DNA of 64,000 nucleotides from Agelaius tricolor (lineage: Eukaryota > Chordata > Aves > Passeriformes > Icteridae), in NCBI GenBank assembly GCA_023055355.1, contig JALJCS010000015.1:13746501-13810500 (forward strand), read 5' to 3'. Below the pieces are notes generated by a model, which made no database searches, was not told the DNA's origin, and saw only the letters and a list, made by a program, of their open reading frames with translations. Numbering within the stretch: position 1 is the first letter of the stretch; every line of letters begins with the position of its first letter. Of the stretch, positions 34,226 to 46,300 are shown one piece after another. The translations under genes and the position numbers were made by a program.

Positions 34226-34232
34226 CCGCAGC

Positions 34233-34305
34233 ATGTCGGGCTCGGAGTCGGAGCCGGAGCAGGAGCTGTACTCCTCGGCCGACGACGATGACTACGTGCC
34301 CTCGG
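34233..34305 (+). CDS. CFDP1: CFDP1 exon 1
   Basis: Residues 1-24 plus one base, [20 protein letters not shown] then YVPS. Start context GCAGCATGT is moderate. Donor GTGAG. Confidence 0.92.
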
Positions 34306-37300
34306 GTGAGTGGCGGCGGGCGGGAGGCGGCGCTGCCGGCGCCCCCGGCGCTCACCGTGTGTGCTTGCAGGTGCGGAGTACAGCGAGGATGATGAGAGCG
34401 AGCTGGTGCGGGAGGAGGAGCCGGCGGGCAGCCCGCGGCCGGCCCGCGGCAGGAGGAGCCCCCGCCGCCCCGGCAGCAGGTACGGCCGCTGGGAACCGGC
34501 CCGGGGCGGGCGGGGGAACGGGAAACGCTGCGCTGCGTTCCGGTTTAGTGGCAGGAGCAGAGAACCTCGGCCCCGACAGACAACGTGCCTGAAAACCCTC
34601 CCCAGCAGGAGTTGTTTATATTAACCTTTTTCAGTGCAAGGCACGCACAGACGGGGTTTCTCACGTTGATATAAATGTATACATACTTTAGTTGAGGTTG
34701 GTTTCTATCTAGCCCAGGTTCTCCTCCCCTCCTGGCTCCTGAATTATCCCATAACCACAGGACCCTGGAATGGTTTGGGTTGGAAGGGACCTTAGAGACC
34801 GCCTTGTTCCACCCTCCTGCCATGGGCAGGAACACCTCCCCCTAGACCAGGTCACTCAAAGCTCCATCCAACCTGGCCTTGAGCACTTCCAGGGATGGGG
34901 CAGCCACTGGCCAACCTGTACCAGTGTTTCAGTCCATTATATACTCACAGAAATGCATGCAAAGGGGCCAGTTCACTTCAGGGGCACTGCCTGCATCAGT
35001 CTCACTGTATTTTCTTAGCAGCAGCATCTTTTAATAAAATACATACACTTCCAAGGTTAAGAGAGAGCCTCCCAAATTGGATGTGTTAGTTAAAATATGA
35101 AATATTATGTTGCTTCACCCAGGCTTACAGTTCAGCTCTGGCATAGTGTTGTAGCAGCTCCATATACCTTTTTTCTTCTTTTTTGGCATCTGCTTTCAGG
35201 AAGAGGAAGAAAGGCGGTCTCTTGCTAGAGGCAGATGAGAAAGAGGAAGAAAAGGCCCAGCAGAATGGAGAGGAGCAGAAAGAGGAGGAAGTGGATGATG
35301 TAGAGCAAATAGAAAGAAGAAGAGAAGAAGAAGAAAAAAAGAAAGAGGATGCTCTTTGGGCCAGTTTCCTCAGTGATGTAGGACAGAAGCCCAAAGCTGT
35401 GGCTGCCACACAAGGGACACAAATCAAGAAGGTAAGGGGGGCCTGGGCCTGCACCCAGGGAGGGTGGGAAGGGCCTGGAGGTTTAGAGCGTGCCCCCCCC
35501 TTGGTTCTGGCTGGTGTCGGGTGTTGGACAGAGCTAGGAAGAGGCTGGGGTTGGCCCTGCCCCCTCTGCTTTGTGAGACTCACATCCCCTGATGGGCCAG
35601 ACTGCAAGGTGCTGATTTCCTTCCACATGTGGAGGTGGTGCTGCTTTTGGAGCTGTCCCACACAACCCTGTTGGCTTCCCTTCCTGGTCCTGGATGCCTC
35701 CTTTGACACAGGAATGAAGAGCTTTGGTCTGAGTTGTGCATGGGGGCACAACTCTCCCTGAGGCTTGTGCCTTTCCTGATGCTTAAAAAAAAAACAAACT
35801 AACAAACAAAAGAAGGCTTTGTGTGTGTGTGTGAGTGGGGAAACAAGAGGGGTCTGTGCTGGACTCTCTGTGCCTCCATCCTCGTGGAGGGGGTCTGGAA
35901 GCTGCTGCATTTTGCACGTTTGTAGCAAGATTGAATCTGGCTTTCTTGTGTCCTTTGTAAGCCCCATTAAGGTGCTCTCAGTGGGCAGAGGTTTTTCTGG
36001 AGAGAGAATTCTGTGTGTGGTAGCTATTAGAAAGGATTTGGTTCTCAGTAAAACCAGGTGCATGTGTTTGCCTGTCAAAACCTTTCAAGCTTTAGATGGT
36101 AGAAGAGAAGAACATACCACAAGTGAGCCTCTGTTGCTAGAATTATCAGTTTGGGCTTTTTAGATGGTCAGCCACTATAAATGTCATTAACAGAAGATAG
36201 GAGTCTGCCTGGTGAGTACAGTTCTGACTGTGTGAAGCTTCTTTCCATGACTCTTGGGAGGTCGTGGAGAAAGTGTAGTTTTGTAGTATTTGATTGTAAC
36301 TTTTGGAAGGAGAGTCCTTTCATCTTAGCCCTCCTGCTTCTCCTTATTACTGACTGAGCAGCTGGGGTGGTTACTTGTAGAGTCAGAGGGAAGAAGAGAA
36401 GTGAACATTTTCTTCTAAGCACTTCTACTTTTATGGGCAGGTTGCTAAAATGTGAGATACCTTTGAAAGTTCCTCCATAGCCTGGAATAATTCATGGAGA
36501 CATGCAGTTCCTCTGTTCTCTTTGTGAACTTCTTGGGCTTGCATGGCCTCCTGGAAGATCTCTGTGGTGTGTGGTTGTTTTAGACCAAGAATTTGGGGTT
36601 TGTTTTGATAACTTAGAGTGGTTAAGGTTTTTTATGTATCCTTTTAGCAGCTGTAGCTGTGACTGAGTAAATTAAGAGGCACTGGTGACAAATTGCTTCA
36701 TAAAGATTTTTCCTTCTCAAATCAAAGAGATGTTATTGACAAGTTGGGAGATCAGTTTTTTCTACTGATGAGTTTTCTTATTCTCTATTCTTGAGTAAAA
36801 ATAAATGTTCTTTAGTGGAATTCACCTTGGCAGCTTTTCTGCTTGGTGGTGCTTAGTTTGAGAGAACCAAATCTCCAGGCTTTTGCTTTCTGGACCACTG
36901 CAATGTATTCTTGCTCCTTCCTACATTTATTACAATTTCACTTCTTGTTTTAGTTTGTTTTGATCTTAGACCTTCAATGACAGCCTGGAACCAAAATGGG
37001 GAATTTCATTCTGGTGGAATGAAATTTATTTATTTCTTTTATCTTGTCTGTGGGTGACTTGCTTTGACCACCACTCTAAACTGCAGTGCTACCCAAGGTC
37101 TGTGTTGGGCCCTTGGCCCTTTGGAATAATAATTTGGCTTGGCTCCACAAATACATTGTTTTGCTTTCTCCTTCCTGTATTTTGTAGACTGAAGAAGAGA
37201 ACAGTGGGAATAAGCCTCAGGAGAAGCCAAAAGATTCAGGAAAAGTGACAATCACCAAAACGTTCGATTTTGCTGGTGAGGAAATCAAGTAAGTTGGCAG

Positions 37301-40300
37301 ATGTGATGTGTCCACTGTGGGCCCAGAGCAAACTGAGTGCTGGGGGCAGGCTGGAGCTGGGCTCTGAGGCACAGTGGGTCTTCTTTACACTGTTTTTTTT
37401 TTTCTATTATTGTGAGCACATACAGATCTCAGGGAAAATGAGGCCAGGATTTTCCTGCATCAGAGCTGCAGAGTATCCTTATATGCAGACCCCAGTCTTT
37501 ACTCAACTTCATAACATTCATGAATGTAATTCAAATTCACTTAGGCTTCCCCATCTGGCCAGTGTTTGTAATGGTTGGCAGAGCTCCCTGGTGGCACTGT
37601 CCCTGGGAAGGTTGAGACAGGGAAGGAAGCACATCTGGTACCACAAGGATGAGGGGAACACATTTTATTCCTTCAGCCCAGTCCAGGTTCTATGCTGCAG
37701 GCAGGATTATTGGCTGGCACTTTCCTGGTGATGTTCACAATCCACAAAGAAGATTTTCAGGCAGTAAGAGGTGTTTTGCTGAGCAGAATAACAGCTGAGC
37801 ACTTTTGCCTCTGAAACAGCTGCAGCCAAGGGGATGGGCTGGGTAAAACCCTGCTTTAGGCTGAGTTTGGCTTACAAGAGGCTTCTCAGGCTGTGCTGCA
37901 AGAAGGGCCAGGTGTTTTATAAATGTGTAAGACCAGAACTGAGGGGCCTGGCTGAACCCACCTGAAATCTGACTGCCCTGTGAACTGCTAGTTCTTATCA
38001 TGGGGGATTTTATTTATATGCAGCAGTAACCCTGGTTTTGTCAAAGTGACTTGGCCTGTTTGTTGTGACAGCAGAGGGCAGCAGTTCCCAGCAGTAACAC
38101 TCACTCTGCCTAAATCTGGAGGAGGAGGCAGAGCTGGGGCCTCTGCTGCTCTTGCTTTTCATGTTAGCACTGCTGCCTGAGCTGTTTGAAAAATCTGAGG
38201 AGGGCTGTGAGCCATAGTAGGGACTTTGCTGCTTCCCTGGACAAGCCAGAACATAGGAGTACCCCTCATTCACTGATGAACTTAATTCACTTTGTTCACT
38301 GTCCTTTGAAACATGGGTTGCTTTATGTGAACAGAAGTTGTTCAGGGATTCTAAGATGCTGGTTTAGTGCTTTTAACACCAGTATCTTATCTGTAGTTTC
38401 TTAAGAACTGTAACTAAGAAAAAGACATATTTTCCTGCACCAGTGTACCGCTCAGTGCTTACTGTTTCCCTTAGGAAGCTGGAGAGGAATCAGTAGAAAT
38501 TTCTACCAATTTTTGATGAAATAGGCAATAGCTGGAGCCTGGGTGACAATGAGACTGTAATTCTGCAAACACCAAGGCTAATGCATGCTTTGTTTACAGT
38601 TGGTTACAAGACCAGCAACAGAAGGTTTGCAGTGAGGTCTGGAGCACTGTTTTCTGCTGGTACCAGAGTTACAACAAAATTATGTTCTTGAGCTCTTTGA
38701 TAACAGAAAAATCCTTCAATGTTTTTTGCCCCCTTGATTTTTGTGATATGCAAAGCTGATTCTTTTATGTTGTTTGCTACATCTTGCTTCCTTAAATGGG
38801 TTCCACTGTTAGCTGTGGGTAGAGTACAAGGTGTGCTTGCTACTCACAGCTGCTGGTGCTTTCCCCTAATGGCAGTAGGTGAGGCCCAGAGGGTTTCTCT
38901 TTCCTCAGACTAGCAGGAGGCTGTCTTAGCACACCCCCAACGTCTGAAAATGCTCTGAATACCCAACACTGACTTCCTTGCCTGGGGAAGCAGCTGGCAA
39001 ATCATTGCTTATAAAAGGCCACCACACGGTAGGGCTGTGTGTGTGTGTGCATTTCTGCACTGAAGGAGCTGAAATGAGAGCTGTCTCTGTTGCTTGCCTT
39101 TCTAAATGGTTTGAGGCTACTGTTGAGTGTTGCTCTTTTGAAACCTTGAGAAGAATTTAGATCAGTGTTTAAGCAGTGAAAGATTCAGGACACAAATTTT
39201 CAGCGTCTGCTCACTGAAGCTCTTAACAGAAGATCATTTAGCCCTGATCTCCTGTTGCAGAACAATTTATTTTCTCCTGTAAGATGATGGTATGATTTTT
39301 TCTGGCCTGATTGAAGTAGCAGAAGTGGCTTGAAAGTGATCTCCAGCCACAGGGCTATACTGAAATAGTAAAGGGACTTTGTGTTGTCAACTCCCTGTAG
39401 GTTTTTGCTGCACTTAATGTCTGTTTTGATGAGTCTGTGCTTGTATCAGTTGCTAGTGCTGAACTTTAGCTTCGGAGTGTTAGGAATTAACAATTACCAA
39501 ATGAAGATTTTAATTTAGTGGCTTCTAATTTAAGAAAATACATTATATTATTTTGCCTTGTAAAACTAAAGCTGTTGAATCCTGGAACTAGAAACAAACT
39601 GATTGCAGTGCTTTCCAGTTGGGACTTTTTTGTCTGCTTTTCCTGTCTCCCTCATGTTAAATAGATTAGGAGCAGCAGGTGACTGTCACCCAAATGGCTG
39701 TAATTGTGGGCAGCAAGAGCAATTTGCAAAGGCAATTCAGCATCTAAATGGAAGTTCAAGACATTTCTCCCTGGCAGAAGAGAATGAAACTCCTTTGAAG
39801 CCTCTGGTTTATGAACTTGCCTCACAGTGCAGGACGTGTGTTTGCATTAATAGGGAATTGCATCCCCAGTGCCAGGGAAAAACTGTTGCCATTTGTAATT
39901 GCTTGTTTTCTCTTTGGCACTCCAAAAGGATTTGGTCCTTGGCTTTCTTTAAATCTCTGTTGTGCTCAGTGCATCAGAATGGTTTTTCTGTGCTCTTCCC
40001 ATGAAAGTGAACTCTGTGTCCAGCTGGGGTTGCAGCAGAGTGGAGCTCACATACATGGAGCTGGTCTGGCCCCATGGTGTCAGTGTGGCAGCCTGTGAGG
40101 GAAGAGCAGAGGCAGGTTATTGATTGCTCTCAAGAACAGATTTTACTTTGAAACATCTTCTCTACCTTAATTTGGCTTGTGGAAGGCAAAACTAAGTTAA
40201 AAGTGTAATGGCTTGGGTGCTAATTGAGGAATGGGAGGCCTGTGTTCAGCACCCTGCTTTATTCATATGCTGCAGATTCCAAGTAAAGGATTCCAGACTA

Positions 40301-43300
40301 GGAGCTTTGTATTTCTTGCACATGGCTTGTTTGTGTGGTTTATAGCCAGAGCTTTACACAGGCTGTTCTTGTGGTGGGAATGCTTTCCTGCTGCTGCAGA
40401 GTTGCTGTGCTGTACTCATGGTGCTGTGTTGTGCTGGCAGAGCTGTGCCTTGTGCTGCTTCAGTGCCTTGGCTGCTTCCCCATGTGCATGAACCAAGTAG
40501 CCAAAGCAAAGCTGTGAATGGGGAGGTGTTCCTGTCACACACAGCTCCTTTCTCACAAGGATAGGTGGGGTCCACACTGAGCTGCTGCATTGCATGGGCC
40601 AAATCAAAGTAGGAGGGGCCAGTGCCAAACAAGCAGTGTCACACTGAGTGTGTGACTTGCTGCTGGGTTTAAGGAATACTTTAAGTTTCTGTAGTTCTGT
40701 AGAAAGAGATGGGCAAACTCCTGTCAAAACAGTGTATTGAGCTGTTCTATGTGAGACATGAACTCCCATCTCTGATAAGGGATCCCTGTCATTGACTTGT
40801 GTAGGAGACCACATTTGTGACTTGGAATAGCCCCTGGGTTGCTGCTTTTACAGTGTGACCACTGTGCTCTGAGGAAACAAGCTGTGCTGCTACATGTGCT
40901 GAGCAGAGTTGAGTGGCAGCTTTATTCTGGGCTAGGGAGCATGATGGTTCACAGTGCAGTTATTACATCTTAAAAGTGCTAAAGAAGTACCTAAGGTATC
41001 AGATTTATAACCAAATAGTTATAAGCTTAAATTATTGTAGTAATTCCTGAGGTTTTTACTGGCTGAATTTGGTACTTCATCTGCCACAGCTGAAGTATGG
41101 GTTGAAAAAGAACCTGATTATCATCTGTTCCTGTTTGTAAGTGGCTATCATCTAGGATGTACCTGGACAAAACCTCATTGCTCATTCTGTGTTGCTGCTT
41201 CACAGGTTTTCAGCCTATGTCAAGGATTCAGGAAAGATTTATTCAGAGGAGATTGTTTACAAGTTGAAATTTAAGGACCTTTAGCTGGACCTTAAGTTGA
41301 GGGCTTTAGTGGCAAAGTTCATGACTTTTGAGCAGAAGAAGCGAAGGTGAAGGGAGGTGGCTGAGCAGGTTCTTTTTTTGGTGCCCTGTGAAGTCAGTGA
41401 GGTTTACCTTAGGCCTGATCGAGTGAGATGGTGAGGCCTGAGGCCAGTCTGAGGTGTTTTCTGGGCTGCTGAGCTCTTCACCTTGGTGAGCTCCTCAGCA
41501 GAGTTGTGCAGACCTGGTGAAGGACTGATTTATTCCTTTGCACCGAGAAGTGCTGACCTCAGAGTGGAGGTGAGGATATAATTCAGTTCTCTGCAGCTGT
41601 ACAGTGCTGCTGCTTTGGGATTTCTTTATGCTGCCTCTCCTTACTGGAATATTGATTTCCTGTTATTAATTTTAGGTCACCTGTGTGCTTTTTGGATGTT
41701 ATGTCCTAGACCACTCACTGTTTTAACTCTGGATCTGCTGTCCTCTTCCAGAGCTTCAACCACTTAATCCCAGACCCCTTTTAGGAGATAGCAGGTGGAA
41801 AGGGCTGCAGGAGAAACAGATCAGACACCTGAGAACAGTCTGAGCTTTCCACAGTCCTTGCTCAGGCTCTGATTCCTTATCAGTGGCTGTGATGTCCTCT
41901 GTGCTCCTTACATGGCTACTAAGACAACCAAAGGTGACAAAGTTGGCAAACAAAGGGTGTGTTAACCAAGGAGTTTGGGAGTCTGTCACTTATTTTGTTG
42001 CTTTGAAGACAGATAAGGTAGCTCTCTGAGCAATAGCAGCTGCTTCTGCTTTTTCCTGGAAAGCAAGAAGAGTGGAAGGAAAATCCTGATGCTGATGATG
42101 TATTTCAAGGGGAATGGGTAAAAAGAGCAGAGAATTGCCTCCCACAAGTCTCAAGATTTAGAGCTGGCACAGAGGGTAGTTTTTAAAACATGTAATTGTC
42201 CATCTGTGTTCTAGCTCTGTGCTCTCAGCATGGCCCAGTCAGACCTGTCAGGCTAACAAGCAGTGAGATAGCCTGTGACACCATTAACCCTCTCCTTACC
42301 TTGTGATGCTTTTCAGGGATCTCAGTGGATGAATCAATGCGAGGGCTTGGCAGCATGCTCACACTTCTTGCTGAGTGTGAATCTTGGTCATTTGTTGTGT
42401 GCTCAAGGGGTTTTGAGCAATGCTGAGTGAGGCACAGTAGCTTTTGAAATCAGGAGAAAGACCAAGAGTTTGGGTGGGCATCTCTTGATGTTGTAGGTGC
42501 TGTGGTGCACATCTGATCAAGGTTGATGTGCTTGATGTCTTCCATGTGTGCTTTTTTGAAAAAGCTTTTGCTGTATTGCTTATACCTGTGAGTGAGAAGG
42601 CAGGTGAGCATTACCAGAATCTGTATCTTGAAGCCTGATATTTGGAAAGCCCTGCCTTTTCTCCAGGGGGAGAGCAAATGATACACAGCTTCCACCAGAT
42701 GAGGTGGTTGGGTGTTGTCAGGCCAGATATGGAAGACAGTGAACTGAGCTAATAGGAGCAGAGGAAGAAACCACTCAAATTTTGATGTGTTTTTTGCAGT
42801 GGCTTTGATTGCAGTAGTAAGGAATTGTTAGAAAATGTAAGACAAATGAATTTCAGTGGCCCTTTGAAAAGCCACTCCTTGAGGACTTCTGTTTTGTGTT
42901 GCTGACTGGTGGTGCCAGATGTCAGTAGGGTTTTATCCTCAGTCCTCCTTGGCTAAGGTGTTCTAGAGAAATGTGTTCTAGCCACTTTCTGATGGCATTC
43001 CCCTTTCTGAAGGAAGCTTGCATGGTGCAAAAACCTTGGCTTTTTAGATTTTCCCAGAAATTTAATCTGAATTGTATAAGCATGGGCATGATGCTGTGGG
43101 ACCATAAGACAAATCAGACTGACCAAAATTACCTGGAACATGAATGTGACCACTGTTTAGAGGTGGCAGACTAAAAAGTGGGTGGTTGCTTTTCTACCAC
43201 CAAGCACCAAAATGCTGATCTTGGCATAATGGAGTGTAGGCAGTGCCTGTTTCTGCCCTTATGCTGTTGTTTTTCTTAGAGGTCAAAGCATGCCTCAGCT

Positions 43301-46300
43301 ACCCACAGTTTATATTGGCTTTTTCCAATTTAAAAAACAACTATTGATTTTTTTTTTTTTTTTGGAAGCCATTAAGTGAAAATACGTTACCTTTCAAGAA
43401 TGACTGGGTCTCAGGGGCTGGTTTTGATAACCTTTCCTCTGTGTGCATCCATTCCCTGATGCTTCAGAATTTCCCTGGGGAATACTAACATTGTACAATG
43501 ATGATTGGCACAAGGGTGGCCCAGGGATGAGGTCAGAAAGTGTGAGCAGGAGCTATGCTGTGTGCTGGTTCACTTGTGAGCCATTTGCCTTTCTCAAAGG
43601 CAGCTGCAGAAATTGTAACTTCATAAACATCAAACCTAGCCAGGACTCTAAGCCAGAACACTTGCTTCTAAAATAAATCGTGTTACGGTTTGCTTAATGT
43701 ACTTGGGAGAGGGGAATGGGCTAATGAACAGTGTCTAATCAGGATTTTCTCATTAGTAGATGTGCAGATGAGGCTTCTGCTCAGAGGGGCTGTGACTTGC
43801 AAAGTGTTGCTTAATAGCCCTGCACTCACCAGCACGCTGACCCCTGTTGTCTTCCTTTATCTCAACATGCTTTTGAGGCTCCCAAGGTGACTGAGCAGAT
43901 GCCCACCTGAAAGTCATCTTTGCTTCTAATGTGGCTTGCTGCTTTCAAGGAAATAATTTATCCATGCTGCTTTCATTTGTGTGGTTTTGCTGGTAATCGG
44001 TGTGATGAAAAAGGAGGCTCAGCTGGGATCTCCAGAGGTAGGAGGAGTCTCAAAGCATTTCCAAAATGATGGATTGACCTCCAGATTAACTTGGCCATTT
44101 CTGAGTCTTTCAAACCTGGGGTATCTGGGTGCTGCATTGGCTTTGGGAACTGGATGACAAACTGCATTGTCTCATCTTTGGGTTCTTCACTGTGTGTTCT
44201 GCCTGTGTTCTGTGTAAGTCAGTGTGGAAATACTTCAGTAAAAATCACATCCTTTCCCAGAAGATACTGTATCTTTATCTGGCTCTCAGGTAGTTTCCTG
44301 GCTTTTAAATATCTGAAAACAGAAGATGCTTACTGACCTATTCAGGTCTCACAAGAGCTCTTCTGCTATTAGTAAGGGGCTCTTTGGTCCCTCTGTTCGT
44401 GCCTTCATCTCAGGGGCCTCAGATACACTCCCAGCATTTTGCTGCTTGGCCTGTTTCCCTTGTTTCCAAGCTGCTGCTCATTCCTGACAGCTCCAGGCTC
44501 AGAAAAGGGCTTTTGATCTCTGGTGAGATGCTGGCAGAGCCTGCTTTGTAGGCTTTGGGCCTGGGGTTTCCCCTGCTGGAAAGTGCAGCTTGCAGGATGC
44601 ATTATTTTTTTCTGTAACTAAGAGATGGTAAAGCAAGAGGGATTCTGTGTTAGCCTGAAGGGGAGGCAGAGCTGTTTGCTGCCATAAAATCTCATTAACA
44701 CCTTACAAACTGAGCCAAGCTTAGTCTGGCCTTTCCCCCATGGGGATGCCTCTGCTTTGTAGTGTGTGCTGGCTCCTGTTATGATCTGTGTAACCTTTGT
44801 GTCCAGTGTTCATAGCTCTAAGTGAATTTGGAACCCCTGGCTCTTAATACCTGTGGTACTCCCATGCTTCAGCAGGAGAGGCATCCATGACACAAGCACT
44901 GTGCTGCTTTGGAGGGGTGCAGGGATCTGTCTGGCTTTCAGTGGATTTGCAGGTCCTGATTAATGGGGGACTGCCACACTCACACATGCAGCAGCTCATC
45001 TGTTCACTTGGATTACTCAGCTCAGAGGTGTGTTCCATAATCTTGATTTAATCCTTTTGAGAGGTACAAATTAAGACACAGGGATGCCTCAAAGATTGAC
45101 ATGCTTATGTGTGGTGGGACTTTGAGGCAGTGTAATGGAGCTGGCTAAGGGAATACTTACCCAGTTAAGCAGGAGGAGACCTGGTACTTGGAGGTGCCAA
45201 AACTGGGGTGAATACAGCTCCAGTCAACAAGGTGAAGGGCAGGGCTTGTGCCCTGGCTGCAGTCAGCTTCTCCAGAGAGCCATGTTTGACATGCTCTACC
45301 TACTGCAAGCCCCAGTGGGAGTTTGATAACTGGAGTGCTGCTACCCATTTAGGGAGCTGCTACCCATTTAGGGAGCTGCTACTGGAGTGCTGCTACCCAT
45401 TTAGGGAGCCTCTTGCAGAAGCTGCAAGCAGAAGTCCAAAAAGGGCCTGACAGCTTGGTCAGCATTTCAGGAGGCAGCACTGTCCATCCACTGATGTTTT
45501 CTTTGCATCTGTCACGGAGTCTTTGTCATACAGGAGATAATGGAAAATTGGCTGTTTCCTTCAAGGCTTACAAGGTTATGCATTATTGATGTTAAAATAC
45601 CATTCACCTTTGCTTGTTTTCAGGTGAGTTGGTTTGAGATGCAGCCTGGGCTGACTGCTTGGATAGCAGCACACACCTGCTGTGAGGAGCAGCACCAGGC
45701 AGGCAGCTTGGCCCTTGCCTGGCTGCAGGAGAGCTCTCATCACATTTGATTCCTTTTAGAAACCAGCCAACAGCTTCTGTCTAGAAACCAGCCAGCTTCT
45801 TCTGCCTATCTAGTCAGCCTACAAAATTATCAGTTATTCCAGCTTGGTCTTGTCTGTGTTGCTTCAGGGAATAGGCTGAGTGTCCCAGGGAACAGCTTCT
45901 CCCACCTGGTTTGAAGAGGAATGCTCTTTTTTTTTCTGAAAGGGAGAAAGTGAATGTTTTACTTTGAAATTAGAAAAGTGTTGGGGACATACTAATTTTA
46001 GCTCTCTGTGCTCTACACCAGGTAATTCAACATAAAATACATACATATGCAGTGTGCAGGCAGATGTGGTCTGGAGGTTCACTTGTGTGAGGATCTAATT
46101 CCCTCCTGCAAAGTGCTGAACCTGTGCACTCCAGCATTTCTTGCAGGCTGGAGGATCTGTCTGTGGAAGGCACCTGGGACATCGCAGCTCAAGCACAAAA
46201 GTACACCAAAAAATATTCAGAAAAATTATTCTTCAGCTCAAAATGGATTAATTTTTTTAACAAACCCCTGTAGATGAGTATGACTTTCTCCTTAAGTGAT

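Larger units (their letters stand above)
33860..34232. promoter_or_regulatory. Head-to-head CpG-rich promoter of TMEM170A and CFDP1
   Basis: Only 373 bp separate the two start codons. The spacer is very GC- and CpG-rich and lacks a TATA box. It carries two CCAAT boxes 40 bp apart (33920-33924 in GCAGCCAATGGGAAG and 33960-33964 in CACCAATCAGCG), typical NF-Y sites of divergent housekeeping promoters. CpG-rich sequence extends to about 33.45 and 34.5 kb. Start sites are not determined. Confidence 0.8.

Noticed and set aside
33527..34234. 235-codon minus-strand frame extending TMEM170A upstream
   Set aside because: Only the part from 33859 downward matches the family; the rest is GC-rich promoter with no in-frame ATG close to the start and it reads past the donor in the other direction.
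35125..36078. Long open frame (317 codons) on the minus strand
   Set aside because: It is antisense to CFDP1 exon 3 and its low-complexity Ser/Phe-rich part is the complement of the Glu/Lys codons; the rest is intron with no family resemblance.
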